NCBI GenBank assembly: GCA_018268955.1
Contig: JAFDVO010000012.1
Span: 192,215-233,277 of the forward strand
Source: Acidobacteriota bacterium
Lineage (GTDB): Bacteria; Acidobacteriota; Vicinamibacteria; Vicinamibacterales; CAVVIG01
Reading direction: 5' to 3'
Length of the DNA stretch: 41,063 nucleotides
The position numbers and the translations under genes are program-made. Positions 35,599 through 41,063 of this stretch are shown here, piece after piece. Position 1 is the stretch's first letter. Every line of letters begins with the position of its first letter. The notes below the pieces were generated by a model. The model was not told where the DNA came from. It made no database searches and was given only the letters and a program-made list of their open reading frames with translations.

Positions 35599-37425
35599 AT
35601 GGCATCTCAACACCCGACGAGGCGCAACTTCATCAGGAGCGCCGGGTTGGTCGGTACGGCCGGTCTGCTTGGAACCCAGCAGGACCTGACCGCTGCAGCG
35701 GCAATGGGACAAGCGGCGGCCTCCGCGCGGCCAACGACACCGCTGCCAGAGCCGGCGGCCTCGTCCTTCCCGCTGCTGAATCAGCGCACGCTCGGCTGGT
35801 TGCGGTTCCTGTGGGAGAAGGCCGTCACCATCGACGACTGGACGAGCAACGGCGTGCCGCACCCCTGGTGGGACCGCTACACGGCGCCAGTGGTCCTGAG
35901 CTATGGGCGCTTCGATCTCTCCTTCTCGGCCTACGGCGTGTTGATGATGGCCGACCAGACGCCCGCGTGGCGCGAGGTCTACACGCGCATCACCGACGAA
36001 TTCGCCAAGCGCTATCCCACCTACTGGGGCGCGATTGACTGGTTGACGCAGATCGGCGATGACCCGAAACGCACGCGATACCCACAGGCGGTCATGGCGA
36101 CGCTGCCGCCGGACCTTCGGGGCAACTACAACCGCTACGGATGGACGGCGAACGGCACCGAGCCGTGGGGACTGCAGAAGGATCCGATCGGCGCCGATGG
36201 CTACCTGTTCTTCCGCGGATGGTTCCACCTGCTGCTGGCCACCTACAAGTACGTGTCTGGGGACGACAAGTGGGCGAAGCCGTTCCCTGTTGTTGGATAC
36301 GGCGACGACGTGTTCGAGTGGGATCATCACCGGCTGGCGACCCGGCTGGACGAACAGTATCGCGCCCGTCCTGAAGGGCCGCACTGCGAGAACACGAAGA
36401 TCTGGTTCTACTGCAACATGGCCGCGGCGCTCGGGATGTACCTGTACGACAAGGTCTACGGCAAGGATACCCATCGATCGGCCGAGAACTTCCTGGCCTA
36501 TGCCCGACGGAACTACGTCGGCGTGTCGAGTGACGGCAAGCTCGAATGGGTTACGCAGTACTTCGATCCGCGAGTGAACTGGAAACTGAATGGCCCCCCG
36601 GCAAGTGGCATGGCGACCGCATTCCTGCTTGCACCGCAGAACCGGGAGTTTGCGACCTTCATGTACGAGGCGGCAGTGAACGCGGCCGGCCTGCGTGCGC
36701 CGGCCGCGAATGTGCGCGCGAACGCCGGACTGTTGCTGATGGCCCGTGAACTCGGCGACACGACGGTGGCCGACAGGCTGAAGGCTGCCGCCGACCGCGA
36801 GAGCGACCCCCGCTTCTTCGGCAAGAACAACGAGATGTTCGGCTGGTGGACGACCGCGCCGACCGAGGGGTATCCGCGCGGACAGGCCAGCGCGACGCTC
36901 ATGGTGTCCGAGATCGGCCGCCCCGGCGACTGGCTGCGGGCGCTTCAGGCATCCCACATGGACAAGTTCACCGCGCCCACGGTGTCGGGCGTGGACTTCC
37001 CCTCGATGGGCTGCTACCAGGCCTGGAACGATCCGGCAAGCGGCACGCTGAATGTCGGCACGTACGCGGCCGCCGCCGACCGGCGGGGCGTGAACACCAC
37101 CTTCAACGTGACGAACCTGCCTGATGCGAACGCGGTGCGGATCACGGCGGACGGTCAGCCGTTCACCCGGTTCGACATCACGAGCGGCACCAGCATCAGG
37201 ATCAACACCACGATCGAGACCCGACAGTTCAGGATCGTCACGGGCTATCGAGGGGCAGACGGGCGGGCCGATGAACGCGAACGGCCTCAGCAACGACCTG
37301 CAGGTGCTGCCGCCGGACTGGGGCTCGCCGAGCGAGAGGCTGACGTGCGCGCTGAAGCCATCAGCCGCCAGCCTCGCAATCTCTTGTCTGCCAAAGGCGT
37401 CGGCTGCGCCTGCTGCTCGGCGTAA
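35599..37425 (+). CDS. Tat-exported protein resembling linalool dehydratase-isomerase
   Basis: 608 residues in the open frame. A twin-arginine signal (TRRNFIRSAG, residues 7-16) precedes a helical (alpha/alpha)6-type domain. Residues expected to form the linalool dehydratase-isomerase active site can be aligned: Asp 106 and Tyr 112 (six apart), His 210, and Cys 263 and Cys 272 (nine apart), in 'PHCENTKIWFYCN'. In that enzyme from Castellaniella these residues are Asp 39/Tyr 45, His 129, Cys 171/Cys 180 (recalled). Real substrate unknown; terpene chemistry is only a suggestion. The last about 55 residues look non-coding in this frame, whereas +1 from about 37250 is GC3-rich ('NGLSNDLQVLPPDWG'), so a frameshift or assembly error near the C-terminus is likely. 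Confidence 0.65.
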   Translation: MASQHPTRRNFIRSAGLVGTAGLLGTQQDLTAAAAMGQAAASARPTTPLPEPAASSFPLLNQRTLGWLRFLWEKAVTIDDWTSNGVPHPWWDRYTAPVVLSYGRFDLSFSAYGVLMMADQTPAWREVYTRITDEFAKRYPTYWGAIDWLTQIGDDPKRTRYPQAVMATLPPDLRGNYNRYGWTANGTEPWGLQKDPIGADGYLFFRGWFHLLLATYKYVSGDDKWAKPFPVVGYGDDVFEWDHHRLATRLDEQYRARPEGPHCENTKIWFYCNMAAALGMYLYDKVYGKDTHRSAENFLAYARRNYVGVSSDGKLEWVTQYFDPRVNWKLNGPPASGMATAFLLAPQNREFATFMYEAAVNAAGLRAPAANVRANAGLLLMARELGDTTVADRLKAAADRESDPRFFGKNNEMFGWWTTAPTEGYPRGQASATLMVSEIGRPGDWLRALQASHMDKFTAPTVSGVDFPSMGCYQAWNDPASGTLNVGTYAAAADRRGVNTTFNVTNLPDANAVRITADGQPFTRFDITSGTSIRINTTIETRQFRIVTGYRGADGRADERERPQQRPAGAAAGLGLAEREADVRAEAISRQPRNLLSAKGVGCACCSA

Positions 37426-37487
37426 CGGAGGACGGCACTGGGCCAGAGTCGGTCTGGGCTCGGTTAGAATCCTGCTCGGAGGGAGTT

Positions 37488-37811
37488 ATGAAGCAGTACC
37501 TCTGCGCGACTGCCGCCAGTGCGTTCGTCGTCCTGACCTGTTCCGCCGCTCTCGCCAAGGACCGGACGCCCGCGTCGCCCTGGTCGAAGCTCTTCCCGCT
37601 GCCCGCCGACCGAGTGACCTCGGCAAAGCCGGCTCCCACCTTCCTCGCACAGGCGCCGGCCGTCGTCGGCAGCGAAGCGGCGCCGTGCAGCCGGATCGTG
37701 TCGAAGCCGGTCGATCCCGCGTTCGACCGCGAGATGCGCCACGCCGCACCGACCCGACCCAGACCATCATCCCGCTCGATGCCGACGCGAGCGTGCCGGC
37801 CGTCGAACTGA
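37488..37811 (+). CDS. Small secreted protein, possibly frameshifted
   Basis: 107 residues. A strong ribosome site (GGAGGG) lies just before ATG 37488 and a TAGAAT -10 box at 37465-37470 fits. A signal peptide covers about residues 1-23 and ends at ALA. The segment 'CSRIVSKPVDPAFDREMRHAAP' looks coding, but after about 37750 the frame becomes Arg/Ser-rich while the alternative frame reads 'DPTQTIIPLDADASVPAVEL' with GC3-rich codons. A one- or two-base slip near 37750 is therefore suspected; the true C-terminus is unresolved. Function unknown. Confidence 0.5.
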   Translation: MKQYLCATAASAFVVLTCSAALAKDRTPASPWSKLFPLPADRVTSAKPAPTFLAQAPAVVGSEAAPCSRIVSKPVDPAFDREMRHAAPTRPRPSSRSMPTRACRPSN

Positions 37812-37819
37812 TGGCGAGT

Positions 37820-37841
37820 GCGGTTCGAGATCCCGAACCGC
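37820..37841 (+). terminator. Stem-loop after the small secreted gene
   Basis: GCGGTTCG (37820-37827) and CGAACCGC (37834-37841) pair perfectly with a 6-base loop, 9 bases after the open frame's stop codon. It could end the transcript, though it would fall inside the coding region if the gene continues in the alternative frame. Confidence 0.4.
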
Positions 37842-37957
37842 GGCACCTGGACGCCGCGGCGCAGCCCGCCGACACGAGAGCTCAGCGTGCTCTCCACGGT
37901 GGAGATGTAAACGAGAAGAAGACCGAGGCGGTCCAGTGTGGTTCGCGTGCCGACGGC

Positions 37958-37987
37958 GCTGGTCGGCGCAGGGCCGCGCCGACCAGC
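37958..37987. terminator. Perfect 12-base-pair stem-loop between convergent genes
   Basis: GCTGGTCGGCGC (37958-37969) and GCGCCGACCAGC (37976-37987) pair perfectly around AGGGCC. It lies between the plus-strand small gene and the minus-strand sugar dehydrogenase gene, and can end transcription from both directions. No T-run follows. Confidence 0.6.
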
Positions 37988-38030
37988 ACAAGACGGTAGG
38001 ACGCCCTGATGCGGGCGCTCATGAAAGGCG

Positions 38031-39257
38031 CTACTTCGGGGTGACGCGGTACATGCCGCCGGTCGGTGAGTCCTCGAGGAGCCAGAGCGCACCGTCGGGT
38101 GCCACTTCAACATCGCGCAGGCGCTTGCCGACATTCCACCGCTCGGCCGGAGTTGCGCCACCCTTCCCGTCGAAGGTCACCCGGCTCAAGGTCATCGTCG
38201 CAATGCCGCTGATGAGCGCCGAGCCCTGCCACTGCGGGAACATGGACCCCTTGTAGAAGGTGAGGTTGCCCGGCGCGATGACCGGCGTCCAGTAGATCAC
38301 CGGCTTGACCAGGTCCGAGCGCGTGTCGGGGCTCGGGATCGGCACGCCGTTGTAGTTCGTCGCGTACGACACCTCGGGCCAGCCGTAGTTCTTGCCCGGC
38401 TCGATCAGGTTCAGTTCGTCACCGCCGCGCGGGCCGTGCTCGAGTTCCCAGAGACGTCCATCCGGTGCGAAGGCCAGCCCGTAGGGCGTGCGATGGCCGG
38501 TGCTCCAGGTTTCGGCCGGGGCCAGGTTGGGCGCTGTGAACGTGTAGGTGCTGACTACCGGAGCCGTCTTCGCCCGCTCCGTGTCGAAGGGCGGATTGAT
38601 GAGCGGCACGCTCGACGCACCGGTCTTGCCCGCGCCCGGGTTTCCCGGCGCCGGCTTGCCGTCGAGCGTGAGGCGGAGGATCTTGCCCAATTCCTGATTC
38701 GGATCCTGCGCAGGCGTCATGCGCTGGCGGTCACCAACCGTCAGGAACAGGTACTGGCCGTCCGGCGAGAACGCGATCTGCGCACCGAACTGACCGCCCC
38801 TGCCCTTCGGCAACTGCCGCCAGAGAACCTCCAGGTTGTCGAGGCTCGCTGTCCCCTGCCCAAGGGTCAGCCTGGCGCGCGCAAGTGCGAGGCCGCTCGC
38901 ATTCGCGTCGTCCGCGGCGGGCTCCGCGTACGTCAGGTAGACGCTGTGATCGGTCGCGTACTTCGGCGACACGAAGATGCCGAGCAGGCCGCCCTGCCCC
39001 TGGAATAGCACCGCCGGCACGTTCGCAACGGGGGTCTTCTCGCCCTGCGGCGTCACGAGCCAGACCTTCCCCGGCTTCTCGGTGACGAGCATGCGCGAGT
39101 CGGGAAGAAAGGCGACGCGCCACGGACGATCGAACGTGGCTACCTGCGTCAGCGTGAACGGGAGTTCCGCTTCGGGTTTCAAGCTACCCGCATTCGTCTG
39201 CGCGAGGGCCGGAAGGGCCGTCAGCATCACCAGTGCGGTGTTCAGCAGTGTCTTCAT
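38031..39257 (-). CDS. Soluble PQQ-type sugar dehydrogenase-like protein (GSDH family)
   Basis: 408 residues with a signal peptide (first 20, ending in ALAQ). The six-bladed propeller motifs 'RPWRVAFLPDSRMLVTEKPGKVW', 'GGLLGIFVSPKY', 'GDRQRMTPAQDPNQELGKILRL', 'GHRTPYGLAFAPDGRLWELEHGPRGGDELN' are those of the soluble glucose/sorbosone dehydrogenase family (Asd/YliI type), which oxidise aldose or other sugars with PQQ and calcium. Periplasmic. No pqq biosynthesis genes are in the window. Substrate and actual PQQ use unproven. Confidence 0.9.
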   Translation of the reverse strand: MKTLLNTALVMLTALPALAQTNAGSLKPEAELPFTLTQVATFDRPWRVAFLPDSRMLVTEKPGKVWLVTPQGEKTPVANVPAVLFQGQGGLLGIFVSPKYATDHSVYLTYAEPAADDANASGLALARARLTLGQGTASLDNLEVLWRQLPKGRGGQFGAQIAFSPDGQYLFLTVGDRQRMTPAQDPNQELGKILRLTLDGKPAPGNPGAGKTGASSVPLINPPFDTERAKTAPVVSTYTFTAPNLAPAETWSTGHRTPYGLAFAPDGRLWELEHGPRGGDELNLIEPGKNYGWPEVSYATNYNGVPIPSPDTRSDLVKPVIYWTPVIAPGNLTFYKGSMFPQWQGSALISGIATMTLSRVTFDGKGGATPAERWNVGKRLRDVEVAPDGALWLLEDSPTGGMYRVTPK

Positions 39258-39317
39258 ATGTCTCCTAGAAACAACCAGGCTTTCCAGACGCGCGCGAGGA
39301 GATGACGGTTCCCGGCC

Positions 39318-39599
39318 TCAGGCCGACTCGCCGCGCGCACTGCGCGCCAGCGCGTCGCTGAATCCGTGTTGCTCGGCGGTCAGCGGCGGCTGCTCTGCGA
39401 CCCGCGCATCGTGCGCCCGGCGCTCCTCCGCGCGGACCTCCTCTTCGAAGGTCTGCTGGATCGCCTGACTTGCGCGCTTGAACTCGCCGACAGTCCGTCC
39501 GAGCTGTCGCCCGATCTCCGGCAGACGACGCGGGCCGAAGACGACCAGCGCAATCACGAAGATGACGACCAGTTCGGGCATGCCGATGGATCCCAACAT
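39318..39599 (-). CDS. tatA: Twin-arginine translocase subunit TatA/TatE
   Basis: 93 residues. One N-terminal helix ('MPELVVIFVIALVVFGPRRLPE') leads into the FGP hinge and an amphipathic helix ('IGRQLGRTVGEFKRASQAIQQTF'), followed by a charged tail: the TatA layout that forms the pore for folded exported proteins. ATG 39599 has AGGAG about 7 bases upstream. It is not adjacent to tatB/tatC here. It could serve the Tat-signal protein at 35599, though that is only a link by pathway. Confidence 0.88.
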   Translation of the reverse strand: MLGSIGMPELVVIFVIALVVFGPRRLPEIGRQLGRTVGEFKRASQAIQQTFEEEVRAEERRAHDARVAEQPPLTAEQHGFSDALARSARGESA

Positions 39600-39664
39600 G
39601 TCCTGCTCCTGCGCCCCATTGTACCGGGTTGCCGGGAAACCTCGGCCGCATGCGGGCGGACGCA

Positions 39665-39670
39665 TACAAT
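39665..39670 (+). promoter_or_regulatory. -10 box before the DRQHPHD gene
   Basis: TACAAT followed by CAGCC recalls the sequence before the gene at 10837 (TACAATCAGCC in both). ATG 39686 is 15 bases downstream, so the leader would be only about 9 bases. No -35 was found. Confidence 0.35.
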
Positions 39671-39685
39671 CAGCCTGTTCCGCCG

Positions 39686-41014
39686 ATGAGGTTCTCCTTG
39701 TGCCGCTCCACACTGCTCGCGTCTCTCCTCCTGCTCCGCGCCGCCGCGGCCTTTCCCCAGCACATCGAGCGGGGACCGGACCGGGCAGGTAGCGCCGGTC
39801 TGATGAACGAGGGCTCGGGCACCGCGCAGCTGCCCGCCTCGGCGCTCGCCGCTGACGGGCTGGAACCCCGTGCTGGCGGCTGGCGCTTCATGCTGCACGG
39901 AGAGGTCGTGGCGCAGGCTCTCGCCGAATCGGGCAGCCCACACCACCGCAGCCGCGGGGTGTCGAGCGTGAACTGGTTGATGCTGCACGCGGCGCGACCC
40001 GTCGCACGCGGCTCCCTGGCACTGCGGACGATGGTCAGCGCGGAACCATGGACCGTCCGAGGGTGTGGCTATCCGGACCTCCTCGCGACCGGCGAGGTCT
40101 GCGTTGGCGATACCATTCACGATCGGCAACACCCGCACGACCTCTTCATGGAGCTCGCCGCCTCGTACGAGCATCAGATCGGATCCACGACGCGACTGCA
40201 CCTCTACGGCGGACCGGTCGGTGAACCGGCGCTCGGGCCGGTCACGTTCCTGCATCGGCCGTCGGCACGGGGGAATCCCATTGCGCCAATCGCCCACCAC
40301 TGGCTCGATGCAACCCACGTGTCATACGGTGTCGTCACGGTCGGTGTCTCGTCGAACCGGTGGACGATCGACGCAAGCGCCTTCAACGGCCGGGAGCCGG
40401 ACGACCGGCGCACCAACATCGAGCGGGCCGCGTGGGATTCGTTATCCGCGCGTGCGACCTATGCGCTGTCATCTCGACACGTCGTGCAGGCCTCTGGCGG
40501 GCATCTGCACGACGCGGAAGCAGGGGTCGGCACGCTCCCACGACGGGACGTGAACCTGCTGACCGCCTCGTGGATTGCGGCGGGAGACGCGCGGCGTGGT
40601 CGATGGTCGACGACGATGGCGTGGAGCCGGCGCTGGGGTCCCGCCAGCACGAGCGTCGGCGTGCGGCCGCAGACAAGCGACGCCGGACTGCTCGAAGCCG
40701 CACTCGTGCGCACCCGCACGTCATGGTTCGCGCGCGCCGAGGTCGTCGGCAAGGCCGCCCACGACCTGCACGCCGACGAGTTCGACCCGACCGTCTTCAT
40801 CGTCGGCAAGCTCCAGGCCGGCGGGACGCGCCAGCTGGCGAGTCGCCATGGCTTCACTGCAGCGGTAGGGATGACGCTCTCGATGTCGCTCGTTCCTGCC
40901 CCACTCGCGCCTCGCTACGACGGCCGCCTCGCGCCAGGCGGCGGCATCTTCCTGCGGCTGACCCCGTCCGCCGCACCAGGTCCGCCCACGCACGCGCACG
41001 CGCACAGAGACTGA
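39686..41014 (+). CDS. Exported protein of the DRQHPHD-motif family
   Basis: 442 residues. The signal peptide is about residues 1-24. Cys 127 and Cys 139 flank 'GYPDLLATGEV', then comes DRQHPHD (146-152) followed by 'LFMELAASYEH', and repeated beta strands thereafter suggest an outer-membrane barrel. The C-terminus is His-rich (THAHAHRD). The DRQHPHD family occurs in several phyla, sometimes close to copper-handling genes as I recall; no metal gene is in this window, so a metal role is only a guess. A longer upstream frame exists but the signal peptide fixes the start. Confidence 0.6.
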   Translation: MRFSLCRSTLLASLLLLRAAAAFPQHIERGPDRAGSAGLMNEGSGTAQLPASALAADGLEPRAGGWRFMLHGEVVAQALAESGSPHHRSRGVSSVNWLMLHAARPVARGSLALRTMVSAEPWTVRGCGYPDLLATGEVCVGDTIHDRQHPHDLFMELAASYEHQIGSTTRLHLYGGPVGEPALGPVTFLHRPSARGNPIAPIAHHWLDATHVSYGVVTVGVSSNRWTIDASAFNGREPDDRRTNIERAAWDSLSARATYALSSRHVVQASGGHLHDAEAGVGTLPRRDVNLLTASWIAAGDARRGRWSTTMAWSRRWGPASTSVGVRPQTSDAGLLEAALVRTRTSWFARAEVVGKAAHDLHADEFDPTVFIVGKLQAGGTRQLASRHGFTAAVGMTLSMSLVPAPLAPRYDGRLAPGGGIFLRLTPSAAPGPPTHAHAHRD

Positions 41015-41041
41015 ACACGGGCACGGAGGTCACAAGTCGAA

Positions 41042-41063
41042 GGTTGGAGGTTGGAGGTTGGAG
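41042..41063. repeat. 7-base tandem repeat running off the window edge
   Basis: GGTTGGA occurs three times in a row (41042-41062) with one more base before the window ends. It follows the DRQHPHD gene and may be the start of a longer array. Confidence 0.6.

Noticed and set aside
35353..37293. 646-residue minus-strand open frame
   Set aside because: Antisense shadow of the linalool-isomerase-like gene and the tRNA; high-GC codon bias opens long reverse frames. The tRNA lies inside it.

Overview
This is a GC-rich bacterial chromosomal window, dense with genes on both strands and without plasmid, phage or transposase genes. The gene styles suggest a Gram-negative, aerobic or respiring heterotroph: a cytochrome c maturation operon, a TatA component, outer-membrane barrel proteins, lipoproteins, and many polyprenyl-type glycosyltransferases. 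The overall look, including Cys-type CcmE and intergenic 'GGCGGGGCTTCAGCCCCGCC' hairpins, is what I would expect from Acidobacteriota (Vicinamibacteria-like). That placement is inference; the window has no rRNA to settle it.

Layout. 1-12.3 kb is an envelope-glycan region: a partial radical SAM gene, three GT-C-type membrane proteins, a GT2 polyprenyl-phosphate-type transferase, a DedA protein, an unusual flippase-like/methyltransferase fusion, a secreted SGNH esterase and a lipoprotein. The five minus-strand genes from 10789 down to 3811 are nearly contiguous or overlapping and look like one operon. At 12.4-17.4 kb are an outer-membrane barrel gene with a sigma-54-like promoter, an inositol-phosphatase-family gene with an anti-sigma-type ATPase, aroA-aroK and a metallophosphoesterase. 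At 17.4-24.6 kb a minus-strand cytochrome c maturation operon reads ccmE, ccmF-ccmH fusion, zinc-ribbon/CcmI-like, secreted beta-domain protein, ccmA, ccmB, ccmC, ccmD-like and a 51-residue membrane protein. At 24.7-27.7 kb are maf, a DUF721/DciA-like gene, thiolase and 3-hydroxyacyl-CoA dehydrogenase. At 27.8-29.6 kb is a TadE/TadG-like pair.

From 29.73 to 30.31 kb lies a compound tandem repeat with REP-like hairpins and no credible gene. It is followed by a second small glycan operon (YdjM-like, GT-C-like, GT2), recA with a clear promoter and a palindrome at its transcription start, a DinB-like gene, tRNA-Phe(GAA), a Tat-exported protein resembling linalool dehydratase-isomerase, a small secreted protein, a soluble sugar-dehydrogenase-like protein, tatA, and a barrel-like protein with a DRQHPHD motif.

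The most unusual items are the linalool dehydratase-isomerase-like exported protein, the noncanonical Ccm system (CxxxY CcmE, CcmF-CcmH fusion with a five-cysteine motif, two extra operon members), the flippase-methyltransferase fusion, the alternating long/short repeat array, and symmetric or leaderless-looking promoters. Two suspected frameshifts lie close together at 37.25 and 37.75 kb. No single complete, clearly new defence or mobile system was found.
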